NCBI RefSeq assembly: GCF_012849215.1 | Contig: NZ_CP051682.1 | Location: forward strand, 1,736,001-1,800,000 | DNA length: 64,000 nucleotides | Reading direction: 5' to 3' | Source of the DNA: Mucilaginibacter robiniae | Lineage (GTDB): Bacteria > Bacteroidota > Bacteroidia > Sphingobacteriales > Sphingobacteriaceae | Shown: piece by piece, positions 31,160-39,901 of the stretch | Layout of the letters: every line of letters begins with the position of its first letter | Numbering within the stretch: position 1 is the first letter of the stretch | Made by a program: the position numbers and the translations under genes | The notes under the pieces: generated by a model | What the model was told of the DNA's origin: nothing | The model's input: the letters and a program-made list of their open reading frames with translations, nothing else | Databases searched by the model: none

Positions 31160-31200
31160 AAAAAACGCCATTGCTAAAGTTTAGCAATGGCGTTTTCTTT
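31160..31200. terminator. Bidirectional terminator between asnS and the DUF5686 gene
   Basis: Two perfect 17-base arms (31162-31178 and 31180-31196) have T-runs on both strands and lie between convergent genes. Confidence 0.85.
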
Positions 31201-31216
31201 ATGTGCTTTTTAGCTA

Positions 31217-33730
31217 TTATCTCAAGCCATAAAATATCCGGAAGCCTTGCGTAATACGACGACTCCCTTCAAAAGCAAAGCCGTAATCGATGCGGAAAAT
31301 AAAGCGTTGCACACCAATATAGAACTCAGAATAATTACTTTTCACACCTTGTATTAAGGCATTGTTGGTTACACCTGAATAATTACTATGCTGAGCTTGA
31401 GTCAGGTAGTTAACCCCTATTACTTCTTCCAATTTCAGCCTACGCAGGTAAGGCACTTTACTCAGCAAGTTACCGGCAAAATTATGCTCATAGTGCGCCT
31501 CTAAGAAAGAACGATCGGTACTGTAGTCATAAAAATCCAGGAAGTGGAAGTTACCAATAGTAGGGTTAAACGTAGTACCTTGATTACCCAAAAAATGGTT
31601 ATAATCCATAAAGTACAAGCTACGATGGTTAAAGAAGGTACCCGCAGTTACTTTGAATGCAGAATAACCTACCAAACCCACTTTAAGGCGATCGGCAAAA
31701 ACATCAACCGAACCAAAATCATAATTTACATCCGAACCTAATATGCCATCAATACCCTTCCGGTAGTTTAACCGGATTTTAGGGAACACCGATGGCTCGT
31801 AGTATTTACCATCAGGCCGGGTTATATATTGCTGGCGCAAGGTAAAGGTTACGGAAGCTTTGAATGTAAGCGCTTGGTTGGTCGGGAATAAAGGCGACTC
31901 TACCGTAGGTGGCGCAGCTAACGGGTTGTTGGCGGTATAATGCTTGTCCGGAAAATCTTTAATGTGATTAAACGAAGTATTATATAACTGCTGGCGATCA
32001 GCATAAGATAATGTTGTGTTTAGCAAAACGCCGTTCGCCAACTCACGCTGCCAGCCCGCTATACCGAAACGGGTGCGGTATAGCTTTACATAGTTGTTTT
32101 CGCTTAATAAGGAACTCAATGTGTTAAATACCAGCGTACGTGTACCTACATTGTTGAGGTCTAATATATCGCTGCCAAAACGCCCCATAAACACGCCTTG
32201 GTGAGCCGGATCATACGTATAGGTACCACCAATGTTAGCACTGAACTTTTTGTTAGAAAAGCCATATCGTATAGCCGGACTAAGAGAGAACGACTGCCCA
32301 TTATCAAAGCCTTTAATATAGTTTACTTTTAAGTTAATGCCATAGCCCTCAACCGTATTGTAAAACAGGGTTTGATAAAACGGATAGGTATAAAATGATT
32401 CGCGGGTATGCCGATTATAATACTGGTAACCGTAAATCAGATTACTTAATGTAAAAAAGTAATTTTGCGCTTTGTTTACCGAATCCAAATAACGTGGTGT
32501 ATTTTGGATAGCCCCTAAGCTGTCCTTTCTTTTATAATCACTGCTTTCTAAATCAGTTAATGGCACCGGGCGATTGCTCACCCAATAACTATTTTTGCTT
32601 TGGTTAGCCTGGCTTTCTACACGCAGTACCTCGCCATTAAAAAAGTCTTTCTTGAATTGTGGATTCAGATTGTAGTTGTTGTAAATAGCCAAATAGTACC
32701 CTTTAAATTTAAATCCGAATACATCGCCCTGAAAATTAAATCGGGTAGCTATAGGTAACCATACTGTATCAGTAATTGGGATATATTGTTGCGTTATCTG
32801 TAAAGTATCTACAAAGTTAATGTCGTTGCTCTTTTTGGTCAGAAACAAATCCACACTGTAAATACGCCAGTCGCCATCAATTACGTAAACATTGCCCTGG
32901 TAAACTGCCTGATGTTCATGCTTCGGGATTACTTGAATTTTATCAATCCGCCGACCGCTTTTAATAGAAGTTCCCAGCAGTTTGTAATCATAAAAATTTA
33001 AAGCATTATCAGCAAAAGGTGATACGAAGGCACGAGCACTTAAACCTTGGATATTGAAGCTGTTTTTGTAAAAGTTAACCTGTAAGTCAGATGCCTTGTT
33101 GTAACTGAAAGCAGTATTCTGTCCGGCTGTTTTTGACGAAGTCATAAACTCCCGAACCTTGTCAGGATTTTCAAAATTGTATTGCGAAATAGATTCAGAT
33201 TGGTACAAAATACCCTTACCCGTAGTATCAATCTGCAAAGCCTTTGCTACGCCATGTTCCAGTAACTTTTTGGGAGCGCTCACTAATCTTTGTACACCTT
33301 TTACATATACCGCACAAGAATAGCCTGGTACCTGATTTAAATAACCCTCACGCTTGGCTATTACTTTGCGGATAATATCTGCACCCGGATCAGCCTCATT
33401 ACCACTACCGGCTTCGGCCTGCAAAGCAAAAGGCTCATTTCCTAAACGGATGTTGTGCTGTTCGTTATGGTTAGTAATGGTTATTTTTTCCAGATGCTCC
33501 AAATACCCTACACTACGATATACTACGGTATAAGTTCCGGGCTTGAGTTTAAATTCATAATCGCCATCTTCATTAGCCGTACTACCATAAGTACTGTTCC
33601 GGATATACACGGAAGCAAAAGATACGGGCTTACCATCAGTATCTGTAATATTACCATACAGGCGGTAATTTTGGGCAGATACCTGGAAAGCTGTAATAAT
33701 CAAAACAATAAGTAAAAAGGATCTTCTCAT
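31217..33730 (-). CDS. DUF5686/carboxypeptidase-regulatory-domain outer membrane protein
   Basis: This 837-residue envelope protein has a signal peptide (FLLIVLIITAFQVSAQ) followed by a CarboxypepD_reg-like beta-sandwich (LYGNITDTDGKPVSFASVYIRNS ... GYLEHLEKITI). A long DUF5686 region follows, with an N-terminal soluble part (IIRKVIAKREGYLNQVPGYSC) and a C-terminal beta-barrel of many short amphipathic strands ending in FRIFYGLR. It is an outer membrane protein with no established function. It reads convergently with asnS and has its own promoter region shared with kbl. Confidence 0.88.
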   Translation of the reverse strand: MRRSFLLIVLIITAFQVSAQNYRLYGNITDTDGKPVSFASVYIRNSTYGSTANEDGDYEFKLKPGTYTVVYRSVGYLEHLEKITITNHNEQHNIRLGNEPFALQAEAGSGNEADPGADIIRKVIAKREGYLNQVPGYSCAVYVKGVQRLVSAPKKLLEHGVAKALQIDTTGKGILYQSESISQYNFENPDKVREFMTSSKTAGQNTAFSYNKASDLQVNFYKNSFNIQGLSARAFVSPFADNALNFYDYKLLGTSIKSGRRIDKIQVIPKHEHQAVYQGNVYVIDGDWRIYSVDLFLTKKSNDINFVDTLQITQQYIPITDTVWLPIATRFNFQGDVFGFKFKGYYLAIYNNYNLNPQFKKDFFNGEVLRVESQANQSKNSYWVSNRPVPLTDLESSDYKRKDSLGAIQNTPRYLDSVNKAQNYFFTLSNLIYGYQYYNRHTRESFYTYPFYQTLFYNTVEGYGINLKVNYIKGFDNGQSFSLSPAIRYGFSNKKFSANIGGTYTYDPAHQGVFMGRFGSDILDLNNVGTRTLVFNTLSSLLSENNYVKLYRTRFGIAGWQRELANGVLLNTTLSYADRQQLYNTSFNHIKDFPDKHYTANNPLAAPPTVESPLFPTNQALTFKASVTFTLRQQYITRPDGKYYEPSVFPKIRLNYRKGIDGILGSDVNYDFGSVDVFADRLKVGLVGYSAFKVTAGTFFNHRSLYFMDYNHFLGNQGTTFNPTIGNFHFLDFYDYSTDRSFLEAHYEHNFAGNLLSKVPYLRRLKLEEVIGVNYLTQAQHSNYSGVTNNALIQGVKSNYSEFYIGVQRFIFRIDYGFAFEGSRRITQGFRIFYGLR

Positions 33731-33835
33731 AGCGGGTCTCTATGTGTATATAGCTTTCACTGCAAAAATGTTTGGCTACAGCACAATTATTTTAACAGGG
33801 TATTAGTTAAGGCTGTCAAAATGCCTGATAATGCT

Positions 33836-33843
33836 TAAATTTG
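33836..33843 (+). promoter_or_regulatory. -7 box (TAAATTTG) of kbl
   Basis: TAnnTTTG, 19 bases before the kbl ATG. No good upstream TTTG is seen at the normal distance. Confidence 0.4.
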
Positions 33844-33862
33844 CATCTTAACATACTGAATT

Positions 33863-35053
33863 ATGTACGATACCCTGAAACCGGTTTTACAACAAGAACT
33901 GAGTGATATTGAAAAAGCAGGACTATATAAAAAGGAACGTGTAATTACCTCGCCCCAAGGTGCCGAGATTGAAGTACTAGGCGGACAAGAGGTGATTAAC
34001 TTTTGTGCCAACAACTATTTAGGACTATCATCCAACCCTGAGGTGATTGAAGCGGCTAAGCAGGCTATTGACGATCATGGGTATGGCTTATCATCTGTAC
34101 GCTTTATTTGCGGCACCCAGGATGTGCATAAAGAATTGGAAAAAAAATTATCTACGTTTTTAGGTACTGAAGATACCATACTTTATGCAGCTGCCTTTGA
34201 TGCCAACGGTGGTGTTTTTGAACCCTTGTTTAACGATCAGGATGCTATTATTTCTGACGAGTTGAACCATGCATCTATTATTGATGGCATACGCCTGTGC
34301 AAAGCACAACGCTATCGTTACAAGCACGATGATATGGCAGATTTGGAAGAAAAGCTGAAAGCAACCCAAAACTTACGTCACCGTATTATTGTAACTGATG
34401 GCGCTTTCTCGATGGATGGCACGATTGCCCAACTAGACAAAATTTGTGATTTAGCCGACCAGTATAAAGCTTTGGTGATGATTGATGAAAGCCATTGTTC
34501 AGGCTTTATGGGCAAAACCGGCCGCGGCACTCACGAGCACCATCAGGTAATGGATCGGGTAGATATTATTACAGGTACGCTGGGTAAAGCTTTAGGTGGC
34601 GCATCGGGCGGTTTCACTTCAGGCCGCAAAGAAATTATTGATATGCTACGCCAGCGTTCACGCCCGTACTTATTTTCCAACACACTGGCTCCTTCTATTG
34701 CAGGCGCATCTATTGCCGTGCTGAATATGCTGAGCGAAACCACTACCCTGCGCGACAAGCTGGAAAACAACACCCAGTACTTTCGTCAGAAAATGACAAA
34801 AGCCGGCTTTGATATCAAACCGGGCGTACACCCGATTGTACCCGTAATGCTGCACGATGCCAAGTTATCGCAACAGTTTGCTGCCCGCATGCTGGAAGAA
34901 GGTATTTACGTTATCGGTTTTTACTACCCGGTAGTGCCTCAAGGCAAAGCACGTATTCGTGTACAAATATCAGCCGCTCACGAGCAGGAACATCTGGATA
35001 AAGCTATTGCAGCGTTTACCAAAGTAGGTAAAGAACTGGGCGTAATTCAATAA
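33863..35053 (+). CDS. kbl: Glycine C-acetyltransferase (2-amino-3-ketobutyrate CoA ligase)
   Basis: This PLP enzyme converts 2-amino-3-ketobutyrate plus CoA to glycine and acetyl-CoA in threonine catabolism. It has 396 residues. Landmarks are [27 protein letters not shown], the cofactor-binding [17 protein letters not shown] (Asp208, His211) and the Schiff-base lysine in [13 protein letters not shown] (Lys242). The threonine dehydrogenase gene (tdh) that often accompanies kbl is not in this window. The closest relatives in the alpha-oxoamine synthase family (BioF, serine palmitoyltransferase) differ around the HEHH segment, so Kbl is favoured. It precedes pheS by 58 bases. Confidence 0.93.
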   Translation: MYDTLKPVLQQELSDIEKAGLYKKERVITSPQGAEIEVLGGQEVINFCANNYLGLSSNPEVIEAAKQAIDDHGYGLSSVRFICGTQDVHKELEKKLSTFLGTEDTILYAAAFDANGGVFEPLFNDQDAIISDELNHASIIDGIRLCKAQRYRYKHDDMADLEEKLKATQNLRHRIIVTDGAFSMDGTIAQLDKICDLADQYKALVMIDESHCSGFMGKTGRGTHEHHQVMDRVDIITGTLGKALGGASGGFTSGRKEIIDMLRQRSRPYLFSNTLAPSIAGASIAVLNMLSETTTLRDKLENNTQYFRQKMTKAGFDIKPGVHPIVPVMLHDAKLSQQFAARMLEEGIYVIGFYYPVVPQGKARIRVQISAAHEQEHLDKAIAAFTKVGKELGVIQ

Positions 35054-35111
35054 GCGTTTTTGTAATCAGATTAGGAGCCGAACTTTTTTTAAGAATATTA
35101 TAACCCTGAAC

Positions 35112-36161
35112 ATGCAGGATCAAATTAATCAATATACTACCGAGATAGAAGCTTTTGCTCCGGCTAATGCCGATGAACTGGAAGCTTTCCGTATTAAGTT
35201 TTTGGGTACCAAAGGCATTATTAAAGATCTTTTTGAACAGTTTAAAAATACGACACCCGAAGAAAAACGGACTTTAGGTAAAGTACTGAACCAGTTTAAA
35301 CAACTGGCCGAAAGTAAATACCAAACGCTGAAAGAACATTTTGAATCGGCAGTAAGCAACCAGAAAGCAGATATTGACCTGACCTTGCCTGGAGAAGGCT
35401 TTGCGGTAGGCTCTCGCCATCCACTATCGTTGGTGCGGAACGAGATTATAGATATTTTCAAACGCTTGGGCTTTGTGGTAGCTGAAGGTCCGGAAATTGA
35501 AGACGATTGGCACAATTTCTCGGCACTGAATTTTCCGCCTGAGCATCCGGCGCGCGATATGCAGGATACCTTTTTTGTATCTCACCCAGCCAAAGAGGGT
35601 GAAGACGAAGCTAGCAATATTGCCTTGCGTACCCATACTTCATCAGTACAGGTACGCATGATGGAAAGCGGCAAGCCACCATTCCGTGCTATTATGCCAG
35701 GTCGTGTTTACCGTAACGAGGCTATTTCGGCACGTGCCCATTGCTTTTTCCACCAGGTAGAAGGCTTGTATATTGATGAGAATGTATCTTTTGCTGATTT
35801 AAAGCAAACCTTGTATCACTTTGTACAGGAATTGTATGGCGAGGGTACGCAAGTGCGTTTCCGTCCATCCTACTTTCCGTTTACCGAGCCATCGGCCGAA
35901 ATGGATATTTCGTGCACCATTTGCAAAGGTGCAGGCTGTAATATGTGTAAGTACACTGGCTGGGTTGAAATTTTAGGTTGCGGTATGGTTGACCCTAATG
36001 TATTAACCAACTGTGGCATTGATGCCGATAAATATACCGGCTTTGCCTTTGGTATGGGTATTGAGCGTATTACCAACTTAAAGTATGTGATCCGCGATTT
36101 GCGTTTGTTTTCTGAGAATGACGTTCGCTTCCTGAAACAATTTAAAACTGATATTGTATAA
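35112..36161 (+). CDS. pheS: Phenylalanyl-tRNA synthetase alpha subunit
   Basis: This is the catalytic subunit of the (alpha-beta)2 class II synthetase for tRNA-Phe. It has 349 residues, with an N-terminal coiled-coil arm (about 1-85) and then the catalytic core. Motif 1 is near HPLSLVRNEIIDIFKRLGF; motif 2 is FRAIMPGRVYRNEAISARAH; motif 3 is GFAFGMGIERITNLKYVI. The substrate pocket segment HCFFHQVEGLYI is normal. pheT is not in this window. The stop overlaps the next start by one base (TAATG), coupling it to a Rieske-like lipoprotein. Confidence 0.97.
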   Translation: MQDQINQYTTEIEAFAPANADELEAFRIKFLGTKGIIKDLFEQFKNTTPEEKRTLGKVLNQFKQLAESKYQTLKEHFESAVSNQKADIDLTLPGEGFAVGSRHPLSLVRNEIIDIFKRLGFVVAEGPEIEDDWHNFSALNFPPEHPARDMQDTFFVSHPAKEGEDEASNIALRTHTSSVQVRMMESGKPPFRAIMPGRVYRNEAISARAHCFFHQVEGLYIDENVSFADLKQTLYHFVQELYGEGTQVRFRPSYFPFTEPSAEMDISCTICKGAGCNMCKYTGWVEILGCGMVDPNVLTNCGIDADKYTGFAFGMGIERITNLKYVIRDLRLFSENDVRFLKQFKTDIV

Positions 36162-36583
36162 TGCGTAAACTGGTTTATCTTTCCATGTTGATGTTGTGCC
36201 TGGTGGGTTGCGGTAAAGGTGATACCAGTTACATACCCAGCGTAGCCGTTAACTTTTCGGCTCCGCTTACCGACCCTCGCCTGAGCAAACTGGGCGGCAT
36301 TGGCGGTTCGACAGTAATTACCGGTTATGGTGTAGCCGGGTTAATTATATACCGTTATGGTACCGGCACTAATGATTATGTAGCTTATGACCGCTGCAGC
36401 AGCTATTTGCCTCAAAACAAGTGTGCCGTAACGATTGATGCTACCGGACTTACGGCTACCGACCCATGCAGCGGTTCTAAGTTTTTATTGTCTGATGGTT
36501 CGCCGGTGAAAGCACCCGCTACCCGGTCACTAAAATCTTACTCGGTATATGTAAGTAATTTTACCATATTTGTGTCTAATTGA
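36161..36583 (+). CDS. Lipoprotein with degenerate Rieske-like fold
   Basis: This 140-residue lipoprotein (LCLVGC, Cys17) has the layout of a Rieske domain: IIYRYGTGTNDYVAYDRCSSY, then DPCSGSKFLLSDGSPVKAPATRSLKSY. In true Rieske proteins two CxH / CxxH pairs bind the 2Fe-2S cluster; here the histidines are missing, so cluster binding is unlikely. Comparable Bacteroidota proteins of unknown function exist, as far as I recall. It overlaps the pheS stop and is three bases from the TetR gene, so the three genes form one unit. Its role could be a fold-only envelope protein. Confidence 0.75.
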   Translation: MRKLVYLSMLMLCLVGCGKGDTSYIPSVAVNFSAPLTDPRLSKLGGIGGSTVITGYGVAGLIIYRYGTGTNDYVAYDRCSSYLPQNKCAVTIDATGLTATDPCSGSKFLLSDGSPVKAPATRSLKSYSVYVSNFTIFVSN

Positions 36584-36586
36584 TAC

Positions 36587-37168
36587 ATGGAAGCCGATAA
36601 AATCAGAGATACCATCAAACGGTCTGCGCAGGATCTGTTCCGCAAGTTCGGCTATCATAAAACCAGCGTTAACGAAATTGCCAAAAAGGCTAAAATAGCC
36701 AAGGCCACCATTTATAAATATTTCGACAGCAAAGAGGCTATTTTGCACTCTTTGCTGATGGATTATATTCAGGTGAGTGTAGATGAACTGATACACAGTG
36801 ATACACCAGAGCTGGATGAAGAAACTCACTTGAGCAACCTGATTATGAAAACCTGCCGGCTATCATACACCGTATGTAATGAGTTTATCGGTTGGGATTT
36901 TATTCGCGAATCTACCAACTCACAGGAGTTTTTGCGTAACCTTTCTAACGAACTGGAAGATTTGCTGGTAAGCTCCTTTACTACCCTTAGCGGTATGCGT
37001 AAGCACGAAAGCTACCAGCAGCGCATCCGTTTTCTGATTAAATGCAGCAAAAACATTGTATTCAGCTTTGCTTTCACCTCAGTAAGCGATGCCGACGTGC
37101 GCAAAAACTTTGTTTCCTTTCAGAAAGAAATTTTGCCTTATTTGGTAAAGGCTGCTATTACCGTTTAA
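36587..37168 (+). CDS. TetR/AcrR family transcriptional regulator
   Basis: This 193-residue regulator has a TetR-type helix-turn-helix at about residues 8-54 (IKRSAQDLFRKFGYHKTSV-EIAKKAKIAKATIYKYFDSKEAI). The C-terminal half (55-193) is a helical ligand-binding and dimerisation domain with no recognisable ligand. The gene starts three bases after the Rieske-like lipoprotein stop and so follows pheS. Several TGTWACA palindromic motifs lie just downstream (37183-37382) and are candidate operators, but which gene they control is unclear. Confidence 0.93.
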   Translation: MEADKIRDTIKRSAQDLFRKFGYHKTSVNEIAKKAKIAKATIYKYFDSKEAILHSLLMDYIQVSVDELIHSDTPELDEETHLSNLIMKTCRLSYTVCNEFIGWDFIRESTNSQEFLRNLSNELEDLLVSSFTTLSGMRKHESYQQRIRFLIKCSKNIVFSFAFTSVSDADVRKNFVSFQKEILPYLVKAAITV

Positions 37169-37182
37169 GTTTACTATTTACC

Positions 37183-37230
37183 TGTTACAGGTGTTACATG
37201 TTTCAGTGTGTAACACCATGAAACACTGTC
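37183..37230. promoter_or_regulatory. Cluster of TGTWACA inverted repeats after the TetR gene
   Basis: TGTTACA occurs at 37183 and 37192 and TGTAACA at 37209; GGTGTTACA (37190-37198) pairs with TGTAACACC (37209-37217), and TGTTTCA with TGAAACA. A further TGTAACA lies at 37376. Such symmetric sites are typical of TetR-family operators. The binding protein is not known. Confidence 0.4.
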
Positions 37231-37308
37231 AAACCATTGGCGGTGGTGGCACTATTTTGTCAGTACCATTTTTAGTAAGCCGTTCATATACAGGAATTTG
37301 TCAGTAAG

Positions 37309-37356
37309 AAAATGAAAAGCTCAAGCATTCTTTTGAATACCTGAGCTTTTCATTTT
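37309..37356 (+). terminator. Terminator after the TetR gene
   Basis: A 22-bp stem with two mismatches and a TTTT loop (left arm 37309-37330, right arm 37335-37356) ends in CATTTT. It ends the pheS-lipoprotein-TetR transcript. Confidence 0.7.
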
Positions 37357-37414
37357 ATCACCTGCACGTGTTAAATGTAACACGTTGCATGATTTAATTA
37401 TTCATAGTAAATAT

Positions 37415-38386
37415 TTAATTGTTATTGCGCTTTATGCTAAATGTTTTATTAATAGTGGGGTTCCAGGCAGTATCGGTAGTAATAACGCTGGTAGTTGGGC
37501 GCAGGTTGGTCAGGTAACCTTCAAATCTGTACCGAGTATTAGGCTTAATAGTATCTGTAGCTGCAAACAATGTTTTGTTTATGCTAGCCGGCGTTAAAGA
37601 AGGGAAATAACCACTAAAGGAATGAGTACTGCCAACACCTGGCCAGATGATTGCCTCGTAGGTGTAACCTGATTGTCCTGCTGTTGGATTTAAACCTTGT
37701 GCTACAGATGAGTAAATATTGGTATGTTCGCCGGTTTGACTTAGCAAATCCAATGCATTATTAGGTGGAGCCTGTGTGTATGTATAACTAGTATTGGCTG
37801 GCGGCACATCGTCAACAACAACAGTAAGGCGGCTGGCCGCACGTGACAAGCTTATGGCTTGTGTAGATGGTGCAGTTATATTAAGTGCCTGCCCTTTAGT
37901 AAACACGCTGGTGGTTGGTGGGCCAAAATAACTGTTATCATAAGAAATGACAGGGTATCCCTTAGGCATTTTAGCTGCATCCTGCTTATTGTTTGTACTC
38001 GTACTAAGCGTATATGAATTATCATCTGTAGCGATAAAAAATGCATATACTGTTCCTACCGGTAATTGTACCGAAATGGTACCGTAATTAGTGGTAGAAG
38101 CTTTAGTTTGATCTACCCGCTGCAGCAACTTAGAGTTGGCATCATAAAACAAGGCGGTCAGGTACGCAGTAGCTACCGGGATAGGCTTTGCTGCAGCTAA
38201 GGTATGCATTTGGCTGCTACTGGCAGAGATCAGCGGCGTTGTACTTTGTGTTAACTCTGAAGATACATTAAAACTCACCTGGTAAGTTTTGTTGCTGCTA
38301 CTGTCTGTTGGGTTACTATGCTCTTTTTTACACGAAAAAAGCAGCATGGTAGCAGCAACCGATAAGGTTAGTAATTTTCTTGTCAT
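37415..38386 (-). CDS. Fimbrillin-like (FimB/Mfa2-type) lipoprotein
   Basis: This 323-residue lipoprotein (LLFSC, Cys19) has a Thr/Ser-rich, all-beta mature region. The segment ISLSRAASRLTVVVDDVP is characteristic of FimB/Mfa2-type fimbrial anchor or fimbrillin-like proteins, in which two transthyretin-like domains form the body. No other fimbrial gene is adjacent, so it may be an orphan surface protein. Its 3' end lies close to the TGTWACA cluster. The subtype assignment is tentative. Confidence 0.7.
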   Translation of the reverse strand: MTRKLLTLSVAATMLLFSCKKEHSNPTDSSSNKTYQVSFNVSSELTQSTTPLISASSSQMHTLAAAKPIPVATAYLTALFYDANSKLLQRVDQTKASTTNYGTISVQLPVGTVYAFFIATDDNSYTLSTSTNNKQDAAKMPKGYPVISYDNSYFGPPTTSVFTKGQALNITAPSTQAISLSRAASRLTVVVDDVPPANTSYTYTQAPPNNALDLLSQTGEHTNIYSSVAQGLNPTAGQSGYTYEAIIWPGVGSTHSFSGYFPSLTPASINKTLFAATDTIKPNTRYRFEGYLTNLRPTTSVITTDTAWNPTINKTFSIKRNNN

Positions 38387-38627
38387 AACTGGTTTTTAAA
38401 TAATTACAACAAAAATCTTGTATTAATTGGATTTATGTCGTTTAAAGCAATACACAATTTCTACACAAAAAAGCAGCACACTCCAACTTCATAAAAAAAC
38501 CAGCTTAATTAAACTAATAGATAATTTACTCAACACCCTATCTTAAGGGCTAATTCAAACTTAAAGATTTTATGTACAGATATTTTAGCTAATAATACAG
38601 GAGGGCAGAAGTTAATGATTTTGTACA

Positions 38628-39608
38628 TTACTTATTCAACTTCCGTAACTGCTCCCGAATATACAATCCCGCAGGTGTAAGCTGATCTTCTGTCCAATGG
38701 CCCTTAGTAGGAGCACCGGGTTGTAGCAAAGCTGTAGTTTCCTGTTTGTCAACAACATTCCAGTTGGCCCAGCTCAGCTGATATTTATTCAACCAATCCA
38801 TCCATTTAGCGGTTTTCTCCCGGTTAAATTCACCATTTCCATCGGCTTCACCTACCCCCCATTCAGTTACCATTAAAGGCAAGCCTAATTGCATAGCTTT
38901 TTCAGCTTTGGCCCGCAAACCATCTTGGTGGCTTGGTTCGGTAGCATAGAAATGAAAGGAATAAGCAATATTTTTAAAGCCAGTAATTGGGTCGGCAGCG
39001 GCTACGTCAACATCCTGGTCCCAATGCGGACTACCTACTATAATTAAATTATTACGGTCGTATTTACGTATTTCGGTAATTACCTGGGTAGCATAATTTT
39101 TAATCGTGTCCCAACCAATGCGTTCCGGCTCGTTCCATACTTCATAAATCACGTTTGGCTTACCCTTGTAGCGTTTGGCCATCCGGCTAAAAAAAGCTTT
39201 AGATTGATCAACATTTTTCCAGGCATGATGATCGTGCCAGTCAATCAGCACATAAATACCATTCTTTATAGCTTGGTCAACCTGTTCAGTTACCAATTTT
39301 GTTTGTGCAACTGGCTCTTGTAAATAGCCATGTTCCGGCTCAACAGCCATGGCTACACGCAACAGGGTAATTTTAAAATCAGTTACCAGCCAGTTTTGTA
39401 CATCCGTGTTATAATACTTACGCCCCCCCCATATACTCCACGACATGCTGATACCCCGAAGTTGCGGCTGCTGCCCGTGCTGGTTTACAATGTGGCTATC
39501 CACTACACGCAGGGAACCATTTTTGGTAACAGCGTCAGATAAATGTTGCGCCTGCATATAGCGTACCCATCCAGTTACTAATATGATTGATAAAAGAAGC
39601 TTTTTCAT
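38628..39608 (-). CDS. Secreted GH5 family endoglucanase-like hydrolase
   Basis: This 326-residue enzyme has a signal peptide (LLLSIILVTGWVRYMQAQ) and a single GH5 (beta/alpha)8 barrel. The catalytic pair is visible: acid/base Glu160 in VIYEVWNEPE and nucleophile Glu249 in LMVTEWGVGEADG. Other conserved parts are RGISMSWSIWGG, LLRVAMAVEP, VLIDWHDHHAW and IAYSFHFYA. The pattern fits GH5_2-type cellulases acting on beta-1,4-glucans; the substrate is inferred. There is no carbohydrate-binding module, and no SusCD pair lies close by. It appears monocistronic. Confidence 0.92.
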   Translation of the reverse strand: MKKLLLSIILVTGWVRYMQAQHLSDAVTKNGSLRVVDSHIVNQHGQQPQLRGISMSWSIWGGRKYYNTDVQNWLVTDFKITLLRVAMAVEPEHGYLQEPVAQTKLVTEQVDQAIKNGIYVLIDWHDHHAWKNVDQSKAFFSRMAKRYKGKPNVIYEVWNEPERIGWDTIKNYATQVITEIRKYDRNNLIIVGSPHWDQDVDVAAADPITGFKNIAYSFHFYATEPSHQDGLRAKAEKAMQLGLPLMVTEWGVGEADGNGEFNREKTAKWMDWLNKYQLSWANWNVVDKQETTALLQPGAPTKGHWTEDQLTPAGLYIREQLRKLNK

Positions 39609-39772
39609 AGTGTTGTTTACAGATGCTATAAAGTAAAACTACACGCTATGGTTTATAATTAATTCAGATTGCCGTTTTTGAATTACATTTTGCAAAATAT
39701 GCATCAGTTTTAAAAAACCTTAATACTTTCACCACTATCCAATTTTACAGTACTTATAATTTTTTACATCTC

Positions 39773-39806
39773 ACTTTGCATTACAAAGTTCTTTTACATA
39801 CCTTTG
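39773..39806 (+). promoter_or_regulatory. creD promoter with overlapping palindromic operator
   Basis: TTTG at 39775-39778 and TACCTTTG at 39799-39806 are 20 bases apart, a good Bacteroidota -33/-7 pair. The -33 box lies inside the palindrome ACTTTG-CATTA-CAAAGT (39773-39789), a likely repressor site. Confidence 0.55.
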
Positions 39807-39864
39807 ATTTCATAAGTATATAAATCACAGTTGGCCCAGAGACGGGCATTTTTTAGCATTATTT

Positions 39865-39880
39865 ACTTTGCAATACAAAG
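39865..39880 (+). promoter_or_regulatory. Second copy of the CTTTG-N5-CAAAG operator before creD
   Basis: ACTTTG-CAATA-CAAAG repeats the upstream palindrome 92 bases later, with the following CTTTTA-type context also kept. It sits in the predicted creD 5' leader, 21 bases before the ATG. Confidence 0.5.
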
Positions 39881-39901
39881 CACTTTTAAATAAGAAAATA
39901 T

